Source: an uncultured Collinsella sp. (GTDB taxonomy: Bacteria > Actinomycetota > Coriobacteriia > Coriobacteriales > Coriobacteriaceae). From it: a stretch of 64,000 nt of DNA. The notes below the pieces were generated by a model. That model had not been told where the DNA came from. It saw only the letters and a program-made list of their open reading frames with translations, and ran no database searches. A program made the translations under genes and the position numbers. The stretch lies in NCBI GenBank assembly GCA_937995345.1, contig CALKKS010000012.1:1-64000 (forward strand). Direction: 5' to 3'. This document shows positions 18,728 through 26,475 of the stretch, piece by piece (positions within the stretch are counted from its first letter, which is position 1; the number at the start of each line of letters is the position of its first letter).

Positions 18728-18930
18728 GGAAAGCGTGTCCCGTTTTGAGCGCGGATTCTGGGATGCGGTTTCCGCTTGGGTGGCCATCGGGAAAGCGTGT
18801 CCCATTCTGAGCGCGGATTCCGGGATGAACTTTCCGCTAGCAACCCATCCGGAAAATGCATCCCATTCTGAGGCGATATTCTGGGACGCAGTTTCCATTG
18901 GACGACCGCCAGGAAAGCGCGTCCTACCCT
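18728..18930. repeat. Tandem array of 61-base palindromic units
   Basis: Units start at 18728, 18790, 18851 and (partial) 18912, each opening with GGAAAGCG or a close variant. Each unit is itself an imperfect hairpin: GGAAAGCGTGTCCCA against TGGGATGCGGTTTCC, about 11 of 15 bases matching, with GAGCGCGGATTC in the loop. There are no unique spacers and no cas genes, so it is not CRISPR. Confidence 0.75.
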
Positions 18931-18953
18931 GCGCTGCCGTATCGTTTTCTTGG

Positions 18954-19407
18954 CGCTCGCGCCCTGCACAGAGTTCGATTCTCCGCGGGCTTGGGATTCC
19001 ATTGATGCGGTGCATGACCGGCTGAGATTCGATAAACATCGCATCGACATAGGGCTGGGACATTGCGCGGAGAATCCGCGCATTTGCTTCGCAAATACGC
19101 ACCGGCTTCGGCCGCCTACCGGCGTCCTCGCCCGCTCGCTACAAACGCTTCGCGTTTGCTTAACGCTCGCGCCCTGCATAGAGTTCGATTCTCCGCGGTT
19201 TGGGCTTGCGTTGAAGCGGGGCATGGGCAGCCGGAGCTCAATCGACATCGCATCCGTTTTGGGCTGACAGTTTGCGCGGAGAATCCGCGTCTTTGCTTCG
19301 CAAATCCGCGCCGGCTTCGGCCGCCTGTCGGCGTCCTCGCCCGCTCGCTACAAACGCTTCGCGTTTGCTTAACGCTCGCGCCCTGCATAGAGTTCGATTC
19401 TCCGCGG
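18954..19407. repeat. Tandem 209-base repeats beside tmRNA
   Basis: Two full units (from 18954 and 19164) and a partial third (19373-19407). Each begins CGCTCGCGCCCTGCA followed by GAGTTCGATTCTCCGCG, identical to the tmRNA T-arm but in the opposite orientation to the tmRNA gene. Each full unit also has GCGCGGAGAATCCGCG and short dyads such as AAACGCTTCGCGTTT. Open frames across them shift between copies and look non-coding. Confidence 0.75.
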
Positions 19408-19420
19408 TATCTGTAAGTAA

Positions 19421-19455
19421 TAAAAAAGCAGGTAGAGACACTTCTCTACCTGCCT
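19421..19455 (-). terminator. Terminator of tmRNA
   Basis: Minus-strand GCAGGTAGAGA, 4-base loop, TCTCTACCTGC, then TTTTTT; perfect 11-base-pair stem ending 9 bases after the tmRNA CCA. Confidence 0.95.
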
Positions 19456-19463
19456 ATAACTAT

Positions 19464-19827
19464 TGGTGGAGGCGCGGAGAATCGAACTCCGGTCCACGAA
19501 AGCCCCCTGATTGGCATCTCCAAGCTCAGTCGCTGGTTTAGTCTCGGACGCTTTGCGCGCAGCGACACGCTCGCGGCGTCCTAACCGGTTCGGTCTTAGC
19601 CTGCGCCATACCGATTACGTGCGCAGGAGCATTCCCCTAACATGACGTCGCACCGGTGTCGGGGAAATCACCGGGTTGACGCGCCACTATAAATTAAGCA
19701 GCGAGAGCCATAGGCTCAAAAGAAGAGTTGTTGTCAATTCAATTTGACGGTACCCCTGTTTAACGAGGCGAGGAGACCTCGGCTTGCTTCCTCTCTCAGA
19801 GCTATCGTGTCGAAACCAGTCGCCCCC
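19464..19827 (-). ncRNA. ssrA: Transfer-messenger RNA (tmRNA)
   Basis: A one-piece tmRNA of 364 bases that rescues stalled ribosomes. The 5' end GGGGGCGACTGGTTTCGACACG and the 3' end GGAGTTCGATTCTCCGCGCCTCCACCA form the tRNA-like part: acceptor GGGGGCG pairs with CGCCTCC (one G-U) and CCA is encoded. The tag frame (19735-19694) reads DNNSSFEPMALAA then TAA, preceded in frame by TGA and ATT, so GAC is the likely resume codon. The ALAA ending is the usual proteolysis signal. A strong terminator follows. Confidence 0.95.
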
Positions 19828-20064
19828 GAATGTCGGGAAAGTCTGGATGGCATTGGGCACGAGCACCCAACACCCGTCGACTTTTCAAGGAACATACGGG
19901 GCGAGCCCCGCTTGTGGAGTGTTATCTTACCACGTTCTGAAAGCGGACAGCTGTTCTATGCACGAGCTGTGAAGACCATAATGTGCACCACACTTCACAC
20001 TTTTGCCACCGAACGCGTCACGTATATTTTCGCCAAGCAAAATTGACCCGTCGAAAGGACCGTT

Positions 20065-20499
20065 ATGGATACCAAGCAGCAACTCGTCAATGCCCTCGCA
20101 GGCCTGGGCTCAACCATTACCGAAGCTATGGATGTCATCGAAGGCTTTGTCCCCTGCGGACATCCCGCCCTCACGGTATCGAACGCACTCGTCGCGCTGG
20201 ACGCTGACGATGATGCAGCTCTCGCCCAGCAGCTTGAGACCGTCGAGGGCTTTATCGACCACGTGAGTGAGAACCGCGGCGTGGCCGCCTACCACGGCAT
20301 CGAGGTCGAGCTCGCGGGTCTCAAAGCCGATCTGCTCGCAGCAATCCGCGAGGTAGGCGCCCTTATGCAGACCGCAGGCGTCAAGAACACCCAGGTCAAC
20401 GAGTGGGTCTACCGCAGTCTGGCGGCACTCGACAGCTCCGACGAAAAGGCAGCCGAGCAGCTCGCGGAAAGTCCCGCCATCAAGGCCGAGCTTTTGTAA
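20065..20499 (+). CDS. Hypothetical protein, helical
   Basis: A 144-residue acidic protein I do not recognise. The sequence looks almost entirely alpha-helical, with many Ala, Leu and Glu and two Cys-poor halves; PCGHPALTVSNALVALD is the only non-helical-looking patch. There is no signal peptide or membrane segment. AAAGGA lies 6 bases before the ATG, so it is likely a true gene. It is divergent from tmRNA and convergent with the PIN toxin gene. Confidence 0.7.
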   Translation: MDTKQQLVNALAGLGSTITEAMDVIEGFVPCGHPALTVSNALVALDADDDAALAQQLETVEGFIDHVSENRGVAAYHGIEVELAGLKADLLAAIREVGALMQTAGVKNTQVNEWVYRSLAALDSSDEKAAEQLAESPAIKAELL

Positions 20500-20508
20500 A
20501 TAGCAGGC

Positions 20509-20545
20509 GCGGGCCCCTTGGCGCATCGTCGTCCAAGAGGCCCGC
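20509..20545. terminator. Hairpin between convergent genes
   Basis: GCGGGCCCCTTGG (20509-20521) pairs with CCAAGAGGCCCGC (20533-20545) with one mismatch. It lies between the stops of two convergent genes; no T-run is present. Confidence 0.5.
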
Positions 20546-20557
20546 AAACAGTTCGCG

Positions 20558-21073
20558 TCAGCCGATAGCCGCGCCGCCGCGTTCTGCCAAAGCAAGAATC
20601 GGCATCATCTGGCGCGGGGTCTTTGCTGCAAGATCGGCATGTTCGAGCAGCTTGCGATCGTTGGTCACCAAGTAATCGACCCGCGCGCGCTTACACGCGG
20701 CGAGCACCAAGTTGTCCTCGTAATCGCGATGGAGCGCTAAGTATTTGTCGGCCAGCCAAAGGTCCGACGCATCTGCACCCACGGCCGTGGCGTTTTCGGT
20801 CATATTCCGAACAAACGCCAACGCCGCATCGCCAATTGCACGGGCAGATGCCTCGTCGAGCGCTCCCCCACTGGCAAGAACGCTACGCTTCAGCTCGTGT
20901 TGGACAACGTACAGTACGTCCTTAGCGATATGCACCGGGAAGAACAGCAACGCCCCCGTCTCCGTCGCCTGCCCAATAAACGCACGCGCGGCAAGCGACT
21001 CGGCATGGTCGACGCAAAACGAATCAACCCATACGTCGGCGTCTACCATGATCTTGAGAGGCGCCCCGCTCAC
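20558..21073 (-). CDS. PIN-domain toxin
   Basis: A 171-residue PIN-domain protein, probably an RNase toxin. Conserved acidic positions are seen in MVDADVWVDSF near the start, DYEDNLVLAACKRARVDYLV in the middle, and TNDRKLL. The start is taken as GTG 21073 because it overlaps the antitoxin stop (GTGA) and has AAGGGG upstream; ATG 21049 is possible but has no ribosome binding site. The overlap with the upstream antitoxin gene and a shared promoter support a type II toxin-antitoxin operon. Confidence 0.8.
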   Translation of the reverse strand: MSGAPLKIMVDADVWVDSFCVDHAESLAARAFIGQATETGALLFFPVHIAKDVLYVVQHELKRSVLASGGALDEASARAIGDAALAFVRNMTENATAVGADASDLWLADKYLALHRDYEDNLVLAACKRARVDYLVTNDRKLLEHADLAAKTPRQMMPILALAERGGAAIG

Positions 21074-21423
21074 AGGATCATCCCCTTTTGGCGATAGTGC
21101 TCGTCCATGGTTTCGGTATAGATTGCGTCCCAACCGCGATCGTCGGATACGGGCGACGTAGCGATGCCCAGGTCCGAGTAAAGCTGATCCGCCGCCGCCC
21201 ACGATGCGGCGAACGGAGCATCTGGCATGACGCCCCGCTGCCGCTCGTTAACAGCCCCAAGGATTTCCTCGCACGAGCTGCCGCCCTGTGCAACCTTTGC
21301 CACGACCTTCTTGATAAGTTCGGGCAGCGTTCCACCCGAAAGTTGAAGCGCTTCCTCGGCACGTTCTTTTACCGAGCGATCCACACGGACATTTACCTGC
21401 ACCATGCTGCCAGCAACGCTCAT
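21070..21423 (-). CDS. RelB/DinJ-like antitoxin
   Basis: A 117-residue partner of the PIN toxin. The N-terminus VQVNVRVDRSVKERAEEALQ is a ribbon-helix-helix typical of RelB/DinJ antitoxins; the rest should wrap the toxin. The start ATG 21423 has GGGAGGAG 10 bases before it; ATG 21405 (MVQVNVRV) is an alternative. The stop overlaps the toxin start by four bases. Pairing of a RelB-type antitoxin with a PIN toxin is less common than with RelE. Confidence 0.8.
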   Translation of the reverse strand: MSVAGSMVQVNVRVDRSVKERAEEALQLSGGTLPELIKKVVAKVAQGGSSCEEILGAVNERQRGVMPDAPFAASWAAADQLYSDLGIATSPVSDDRGWDAIYTETMDEHYRQKGMIL

Positions 21424-21463
21424 ATCGATCACGCTCCTCCCGTCTGCTATCACTGCTAGTACT

Positions 21464-21492
21464 ACTATATAGACCCGCTAGCACACAGTCAA
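21464..21492 (-). promoter_or_regulatory. Promoter of the toxin-antitoxin operon
   Basis: Minus strand: -35 TTGACT (21492-21487), 17-base spacer, -10 TATAGT (21469-21464). The palindrome TAGTACTA (21457-21464) touches the -10 box and is a candidate autoregulatory operator. Confidence 0.7.
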
Positions 21493-21507
21493 ACGCAAAT
21501 AAACCCT

Positions 21508-21542
21508 GAATGTGACAAAGGGACAGTCTCTTTGTCACATTC
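21508..21542. terminator. Hairpin after ABC operon
   Basis: GAATGTGACAAAG (21508-21520) pairs with CTTTGTCACATTC (21530-21542), extended by a G-U pair. It lies just after the stop of the ABC gene and before the antitoxin promoter. It resembles, but is distinct from, the dispersed CCACAAAGG hairpins elsewhere in the window. Confidence 0.6.
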
Positions 21543-21547
21543 CGTTC

Positions 21548-23305
21548 CTACAACTGCCAGGCAGCGGCTTCCTTTTGCATCGCGACCATGCGGGCGAATT
21601 CTCCACCTGCCGCCTTGAGTTGCGCCGGAGCGCCCTGCTCGGCTACTACGCCATCCTTGAGCACAACGATCTTGTCGGCGTTTTCCACCGTGCGCATACG
21701 GTGGGCGATCACGATAACCGTCTTGCCCGCGAGCAGGCGGGAGAGCGCCTGCTGCACCACGGTCTCGTTCTCCACATCCAAACTCGCCGTCGCCTCGTCC
21801 AGCAACACGATCGGCGCGTCTTTGAGCAGCGCACGGGCGATGGAGATACGCTGGCGCTCACCACCGGAGAGCTTGGAACCGTTCTCGCCGATCATGGTGT
21901 CGTAGCCCTGCGGCATGCGGCTTACAAACTCGTCGCAGTTGGCAGCACGCGCGGCAGCAAGCACTTCCTCATCGGTGGCATCGCGTCGGCCAAGACGAAT
22001 GTTACCCATCACTGTGTCGTCAAAGAGCAGCACGTCTTGGAACACAATGGCGTAGTCGCGCAGCAGCACCTCGGGGTCCACGCTCGCAACGTCTACGCCG
22101 CCCACGGTGACCGTGCCTTCGGTGGCATCCCAAAAGCGTGCGGCCAGGCGGCTCACCGTGGACTTACCCGAGCCCGAAGGACCGACCAATGCCGTGACTT
22201 CGCCTTCCTTGGCGGTAAAGCTCACATCGGTTAGAACCTTCTCGCCGGCTCGGCCGTCCTCGCCCGCGCCATAGCCAAATGCCACGTGATCGAACACCAC
22301 GTCGTGGCCCACGGGCTCAAACTTCTCGCTGCCCCGCGCCATGGGCTCCTCCATGATGGAGCGCATGCGCTTGGCCGACGACTCAGCGGCAAACAGCTCG
22401 GACATCAGCATCAGCGCCTGATCAAAGGGCGCATAGATGCGGCTCACCATAAGCAGGAAGGCAAACATCATCAAAAAGTCGACCTGGCCGGAGGCGACCA
22501 TCGCAGCGCCCGTGACCAACGTGGTGGCAATCCCCAGGCGCAGGATGGCAAAGGCGGAGTTGACCAAAAGCCCATTGGCGAGCTCGCCTTTGGTGGTCTC
22601 GCGCTCCTCGGCATCGATCACGGCGTTGAGTCCCTCGAGATAATGGGCCTCCTGGTTGGTAGCGCGGATCTCGCGCACGCAGTCGAGCGTCTCCTGAATC
22701 GCTTCGGTGACCTTGACCTTCTCGGCGCGTACGCGGTCGAACACCGGAGTCATGGGACCGCGCGTTAGATACAGCACGGCAAAGGCCACGGGCACGCTCC
22801 AAAACGCCGCAATCGCCAACTGCCAGCAAAAGAACAGCGACACCACGAACACAATGGCGCTTGCGATGATGGCGCCCCAGAGTTCTCCCAGCACGTGGCT
22901 GTAGGCATGCTCCATAGTCTGAACGTCGCCCATGATGGTTTCGGTTAGATCGGCCAGATCACGACGGCCGAAAAACGACAACGGCAGTTTGCGCAAGCGC
23001 TCGGCAATCCCCATACGCTGTTTGCCGCACTCCTCGTAAAAGATGCAGTACGTGTAGTAGTACTGCTGCCAGTTAGAGGCAAAGAGCAGCACAAAGAAGA
23101 TAACGAGACCACCCACGATGGGCAGTGCATCCGGCAGGTCGGCCCCATGCGCGAGATGCTCGACAAAGCCGGCCATGACCAGGAATAAAAAGCCCATGCC
23201 GGCCATGGTAATGAGATTAGTGAGCGTGGTCCAGAAAATGCCGCGTTTTACGCCGGCGACGCCTTTATCGGATAGGAAATACTTCTTTTGGAATGAGGCG
23301 AACAT
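21548..23305 (-). CDS. ABC transporter, fused membrane and ATPase domains (second subunit)
   Basis: A 585-residue half-transporter: six-helix membrane domain (about 20-320), then an ATPase with Walker A GPSGSGKST, signature LSGGE, Walker B IVLLDEATAS and H-loop IAHRM. It begins immediately after the stop of the partner gene (TAA-ATG with no gap), so the two are coupled and likely form a heterodimer. The pair plus a divergent AraC regulator recalls the YbtA-YbtP-YbtQ arrangement, where such proteins import metal-siderophore complexes; that role is inference and drug or peptide export cannot be excluded. Confidence 0.85.
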   Translation of the reverse strand: MFASFQKKYFLSDKGVAGVKRGIFWTTLTNLITMAGMGFLFLVMAGFVEHLAHGADLPDALPIVGGLVIFFVLLFASNWQQYYYTYCIFYEECGKQRMGIAERLRKLPLSFFGRRDLADLTETIMGDVQTMEHAYSHVLGELWGAIIASAIVFVVSLFFCWQLAIAAFWSVPVAFAVLYLTRGPMTPVFDRVRAEKVKVTEAIQETLDCVREIRATNQEAHYLEGLNAVIDAEERETTKGELANGLLVNSAFAILRLGIATTLVTGAAMVASGQVDFLMMFAFLLMVSRIYAPFDQALMLMSELFAAESSAKRMRSIMEEPMARGSEKFEPVGHDVVFDHVAFGYGAGEDGRAGEKVLTDVSFTAKEGEVTALVGPSGSGKSTVSRLAARFWDATEGTVTVGGVDVASVDPEVLLRDYAIVFQDVLLFDDTVMGNIRLGRRDATDEEVLAAARAANCDEFVSRMPQGYDTMIGENGSKLSGGERQRISIARALLKDAPIVLLDEATASLDVENETVVQQALSRLLAGKTVIVIAHRMRTVENADKIVVLKDGVVAEQGAPAQLKAAGGEFARMVAMQKEAAAWQL

Positions 23306-25132
23306 TTAGGCCTCGCCTCCCTTCGTGACGGCGGCATCCGCGGTCGCTGCAGTGATTTTCCAGCTCGCGGCCTGTTCGTATTCGGCCCACATCTTGGCGT
23401 ATAGACCCTTTTGGGACAGCAGCTCGGCATGGGTGCCGGCCTCCTGCACGCTACCTTGGTTGAGCACCACGATCTTGTCGGCCCCCACCACGGTAGAAAG
23501 CCGGTGCGCGATCATAATGACCGTGCGACCCGCCGCCAGCTTGCTAAAGGCGCGCTGGATGAGCGCCTCGTTCTCGGGGTCGGCAAACGCCGTGGCCTCA
23601 TCGAGCACCACGATAGGAGCGTCTTTAAGGATCGCGCGGGCGAGCGACACGCGCTGGACCTCGCCGCCCGAAAGGTACGCCCCGCCGGCGCCGAGCATGG
23701 TGTCGATGCCCTGCGGGAGCTTGGCCACGATATCGTCGCACTGAGCCGCGGAGAGGGCCGCGCGCACTTCGTCGTCAGTGGCCCCAGGCTTGGAGGCGCG
23801 CACGTTATCGGCAAGTGTTTGGCGGAACAGCTGGTTGGTCTGAAACACAAAGGCGACCTGGTCCATGAGCTCGTGCGGATCCATATCGCGAACGTCCACA
23901 CCGCCTACGAGCACTCGACCCGAGGAAACATCCCAAAAACGCGGGATCAGGCTTGCGCAGGTTGACTTACCGCCGCCCGAAGGACCCACCAGGGCGAGGG
24001 TACTACCAGCGGAAACGCTAAAACTCACATGGTTGACGGCAGGCGCCTCGGCGCCTTCGTAGGTAAAGCTCACATCCTCAAATCGCACGTCGTTGCCGGC
24101 AGGGTGCTTGGGTTGGGCGGGCACGGAGAGCTGCTTGGAATCCATCACGCTTCGGATGCGAGCCAGCGAATCGGCACTCATCTGAGAGGCCTCGCCCACA
24201 AACATGAGCTTGGTCATGGCCGTCGGCACCACAGCCGAAAAGATTGCGTAAAACGTAAAGTTGACCATAAAGTGCGCGAAGTCCGTCTCGCCCGGTGCCA
24301 ACAGTAGCGCCACGGGCAAAAGGAATGCCACAAGGCCGTTGAGCGCGGTAAGGTTGAGCACCTGCGGACCTCGGCAGAACGTGCCCGCATAGCTTTGCGC
24401 CATGTCGGCGTATTCGGCGATCGCATCGTGAAACGCCTTAAAGGAGTAGACCGTCTGCTGGAACACCTTGACCACGGGGATGCCGCGCACGTATTCGGTG
24501 CCGGTCTTATTCATCTTGACCAGCGCGCCCATGTAGGCCCTCATAAACTCGGCGCCCTTGCCGCTCATCATGGTGGCCATGGCGCAAAACGAAACGACGA
24601 CCGAGATTAAGCATGCCGCGCCCAAACGCCAATCGAGGGCGAAAAGCAGCACGAGCAGGCCCACGACCATGGCGGTGGCGCCGGCGATATCGGGCAGCAT
24701 GTGCGCGAGCAGCGTCTCGGTGGAGGCGGCGCAGCCGTCTACGATACGGCGCAGCTCACCGGTGGCGTGCGTGTCAAAGTAGCCGAGCGGCAGCTTAAGC
24801 AGATGCTCGCTCGTAGCCTTGCGGATATTGGACGCGCAGCGAAACGCGGATAGGTGCGTACACATGAGTCCCACGAAGTAAACCACAATGCTCGCCAGCG
24901 CAAACCCCACGGCCCACCAGCCATACGTCGCGATGCCGCAGGCTTCGCTCCAGTTAGGCGCCACGGCGATAAGGTCTCGCGCAATACACCAGATACACAC
25001 GTACGGGCCAAAGCTCAGTAGCTGCGAGAGCGCCGAGAGGGCCATGCCCAAATATGTTAGGAATTTACGGTCACCGGCATATGCAAGCAGCTCGCCGATG
25101 CCGCCACCCTCCTTTTTTGATCCCTTTGCCAT
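23306..25132 (-). CDS. ABC transporter, fused membrane and ATPase domains (first subunit)
   Basis: A 608-residue half-transporter. The membrane part carries SAFRCASNIRKATSEHLLKL followed by PLGYFDTHATGELRRI and EYVRGIPVVKVF, the pattern I associate with the YbtP/IrtA group of siderophore-linked transporters. The ATPase has Walker A GPSGGGKST, LSGGE, IVVLDEATAF and IAHRL, all intact. AAAGGAA precedes ATG 25132. It is the first gene of a two-gene operon divergent from an AraC regulator, with inverted repeats between them. Substrate unproven. Confidence 0.85.
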   Translation of the reverse strand: MAKGSKKEGGGIGELLAYAGDRKFLTYLGMALSALSQLLSFGPYVCIWCIARDLIAVAPNWSEACGIATYGWWAVGFALASIVVYFVGLMCTHLSAFRCASNIRKATSEHLLKLPLGYFDTHATGELRRIVDGCAASTETLLAHMLPDIAGATAMVVGLLVLLFALDWRLGAACLISVVVSFCAMATMMSGKGAEFMRAYMGALVKMNKTGTEYVRGIPVVKVFQQTVYSFKAFHDAIAEYADMAQSYAGTFCRGPQVLNLTALNGLVAFLLPVALLLAPGETDFAHFMVNFTFYAIFSAVVPTAMTKLMFVGEASQMSADSLARIRSVMDSKQLSVPAQPKHPAGNDVRFEDVSFTYEGAEAPAVNHVSFSVSAGSTLALVGPSGGGKSTCASLIPRFWDVSSGRVLVGGVDVRDMDPHELMDQVAFVFQTNQLFRQTLADNVRASKPGATDDEVRAALSAAQCDDIVAKLPQGIDTMLGAGGAYLSGGEVQRVSLARAILKDAPIVVLDEATAFADPENEALIQRAFSKLAAGRTVIMIAHRLSTVVGADKIVVLNQGSVQEAGTHAELLSQKGLYAKMWAEYEQAASWKITAATADAAVTKGGEA

Positions 25133-25143
25133 GAGATTCCTTT

Positions 25144-25195
25144 CTAACGGCTTGAGAGTTAACCGTTAGAAACTTATCATTGGCGTGTTAGCCAA
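25144..25195. promoter_or_regulatory. Inverted repeats in AraC/ABC divergent region
   Basis: Two inverted repeats: CTAACGG (25144-25150) with CCGTTAG (25163-25169), and TTGGC-N6-GCCAA (25180-25195). They lie between the two start codons and are candidate binding sites for the AraC-family regulator. Confidence 0.45.
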
Positions 25196-25246
25196 GGCAC
25201 ACAATCGAGCCAGGCGTGGACGTTTCCGCAAAGGAAGGGGACGCTT

Positions 25247-26251
25247 TTGAAAATGCGGCAGGCAGCAACCGATATAACCGAGCTCTACGCACCGCAATTT
25301 GAGCAGTTTGGCCTGCAGCTTTCCGGCAAGGGCGCCGTCTTTACCGGTGAGGTGGCAAACGATCGGGCGCACGGACGCGCATGGATCATGCCCCTTTCCC
25401 CCACCTGCATCGTCATGGAGCATTTCATTACCCCGATGCACAACATGCACCTAGCCGAATACACGCCCGAACCGTACGCGTGCGTGAGCGAGGTCAGCGC
25501 GCCCACGCTCATATGCATGCCCAAGGCTGGCATAACGCCTGCGAACCTTAAGCCACTGCGCGGGCCGTGGCCGAACAGCGCGGTGTGCAGCTTTATCCAA
25601 GATAGCTGCGGCGAGGAGCTAAGTCCGCTGTTTGCAGGGCAGCTTTATCACTCGCGCTCGGTGCTCTTTTTGCCTGGATTTTTTGACGAACTGGAGCACC
25701 GCTATCCCACCGAGTTCGCGGGAATCTTCGAGGCGTTTGCCGAGCCATGGCACGAGGAGGCGACGTCTGCCATCTGCCACACGCTGCGTCGGATTAACGA
25801 GGAACGCGCCCGTACCGTAGGCGGACACGTCTATATGCAAGGCATCGTGGAGACCATGGTCGCGGAGCTCGCCTGTTCGCGCGCGGCCCACAAGCAGGCG
25901 CGGCAGGCGGCAGACACACGCGTCAGCATAACCATTGCCGAAGAAGCAACGGCAATGATTGAGCGCGCGCTCGACAAAGGCAGACGTGTGGGTATCAACG
26001 AGGTGGCCGAGAGGCTCTACACAAGCCGCTCCAAACTATGCGCCACCTTTAAGGCCCAAACTGGCGAGTCCCTGGGCGCCTACATTCGCAGACGCCGTAT
26101 AGAGCGAGCACAGGACCTTTTGGCCGATAGCGCGCTCACGATAGCGCAGGTGGCAGAGCGTCTAGGCTACCCTCAGCAGGCCGCCTTCGCCCAAGCCTTC
26201 AAGCAACACACCGGCACCACCCCCACCGCCTGGCGCTCCCAACATATATAA
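25247..26251 (+). CDS. AraC-family transcriptional regulator
   Basis: A 334-residue activator: an N-terminal sensory region of no clear family, then the double helix-turn-helix from about residue 230 (VGINEVAERLYTSRSKLCAT, LTIAQVAERLGYPQQAAFAQ, FKQHTGTTPTAWR). The start is taken as TTG 25247 because AAGGAAGG lies about 8 bases upstream; ATG 25253 two codons later is the alternative. It is divergent from the ABC pair and probably controls it, as YbtA does for ybtPQ; the effector would then be a siderophore-type ligand, by inference. Confidence 0.8.
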   Translation: MKMRQAATDITELYAPQFEQFGLQLSGKGAVFTGEVANDRAHGRAWIMPLSPTCIVMEHFITPMHNMHLAEYTPEPYACVSEVSAPTLICMPKAGITPANLKPLRGPWPNSAVCSFIQDSCGEELSPLFAGQLYHSRSVLFLPGFFDELEHRYPTEFAGIFEAFAEPWHEEATSAICHTLRRINEERARTVGGHVYMQGIVETMVAELACSRAAHKQARQAADTRVSITIAEEATAMIERALDKGRRVGINEVAERLYTSRSKLCATFKAQTGESLGAYIRRRRIERAQDLLADSALTIAQVAERLGYPQQAAFAQAFKQHTGTTPTAWRSQHI

Positions 26252-26252
26252 A

Positions 26253-26281
26253 GAATGAAGGCGCCAACGGCGCCCTCATTC
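26253..26281 (+). terminator. Hairpin after AraC gene
   Basis: GAATGAAGGCGCC (26253-26265), loop AAC, GGCGCCCTCATTC (26269-26281), directly after the stop codon. One mismatch, no clear T-run. Confidence 0.6.
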
Positions 26282-26332
26282 ACCAAATTCAATCCAGCCC
26301 ACCTGACCCGAACGGCCGAGTCGTCTGATCGT

Positions 26333-26463
26333 GGAAGCCCCGAGTCGCCGGGATGTTTGCTCCAAATGAGTTCCGCATGCAAAGAAGGCCACTAAATGTG
26401 GCCTTCGTCTTGCATAGGACTGTTTGAAATTTGGAGGAAATACCCCGGCGACTCGGGGCTTCC
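26333..26463. repeat. 131-base nested inverted-repeat element
   Basis: Arms 26333-26367 and 26429-26463 are 35-base inverted repeats; the outer 20 bases are identical (outer end GGAAGCCCCGAGTC), the inner 15 match at 11. An inner hairpin (ATGCAA..GAAGGCCAC, loop TAAAT, GTGGCCTTC..TTGCAT) at about 26376-26415 may also act as the gatB terminator. It fills the space between the AraC and gatB stops. Confidence 0.7.
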
Positions 26464-26475
26464 CCGGCCTCGCAG

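Noticed and set aside
18728..18930. Repeat array as a CRISPR
   Set aside because: The units are directly adjacent with no unique spacers of constant length, and no cas gene is near.
18971..19407. T-arm-like copies as att sites of an integrated element
   Set aside because: They are inverted relative to the tmRNA 3' end, lack the acceptor part and CCA, and no integrase gene is present.
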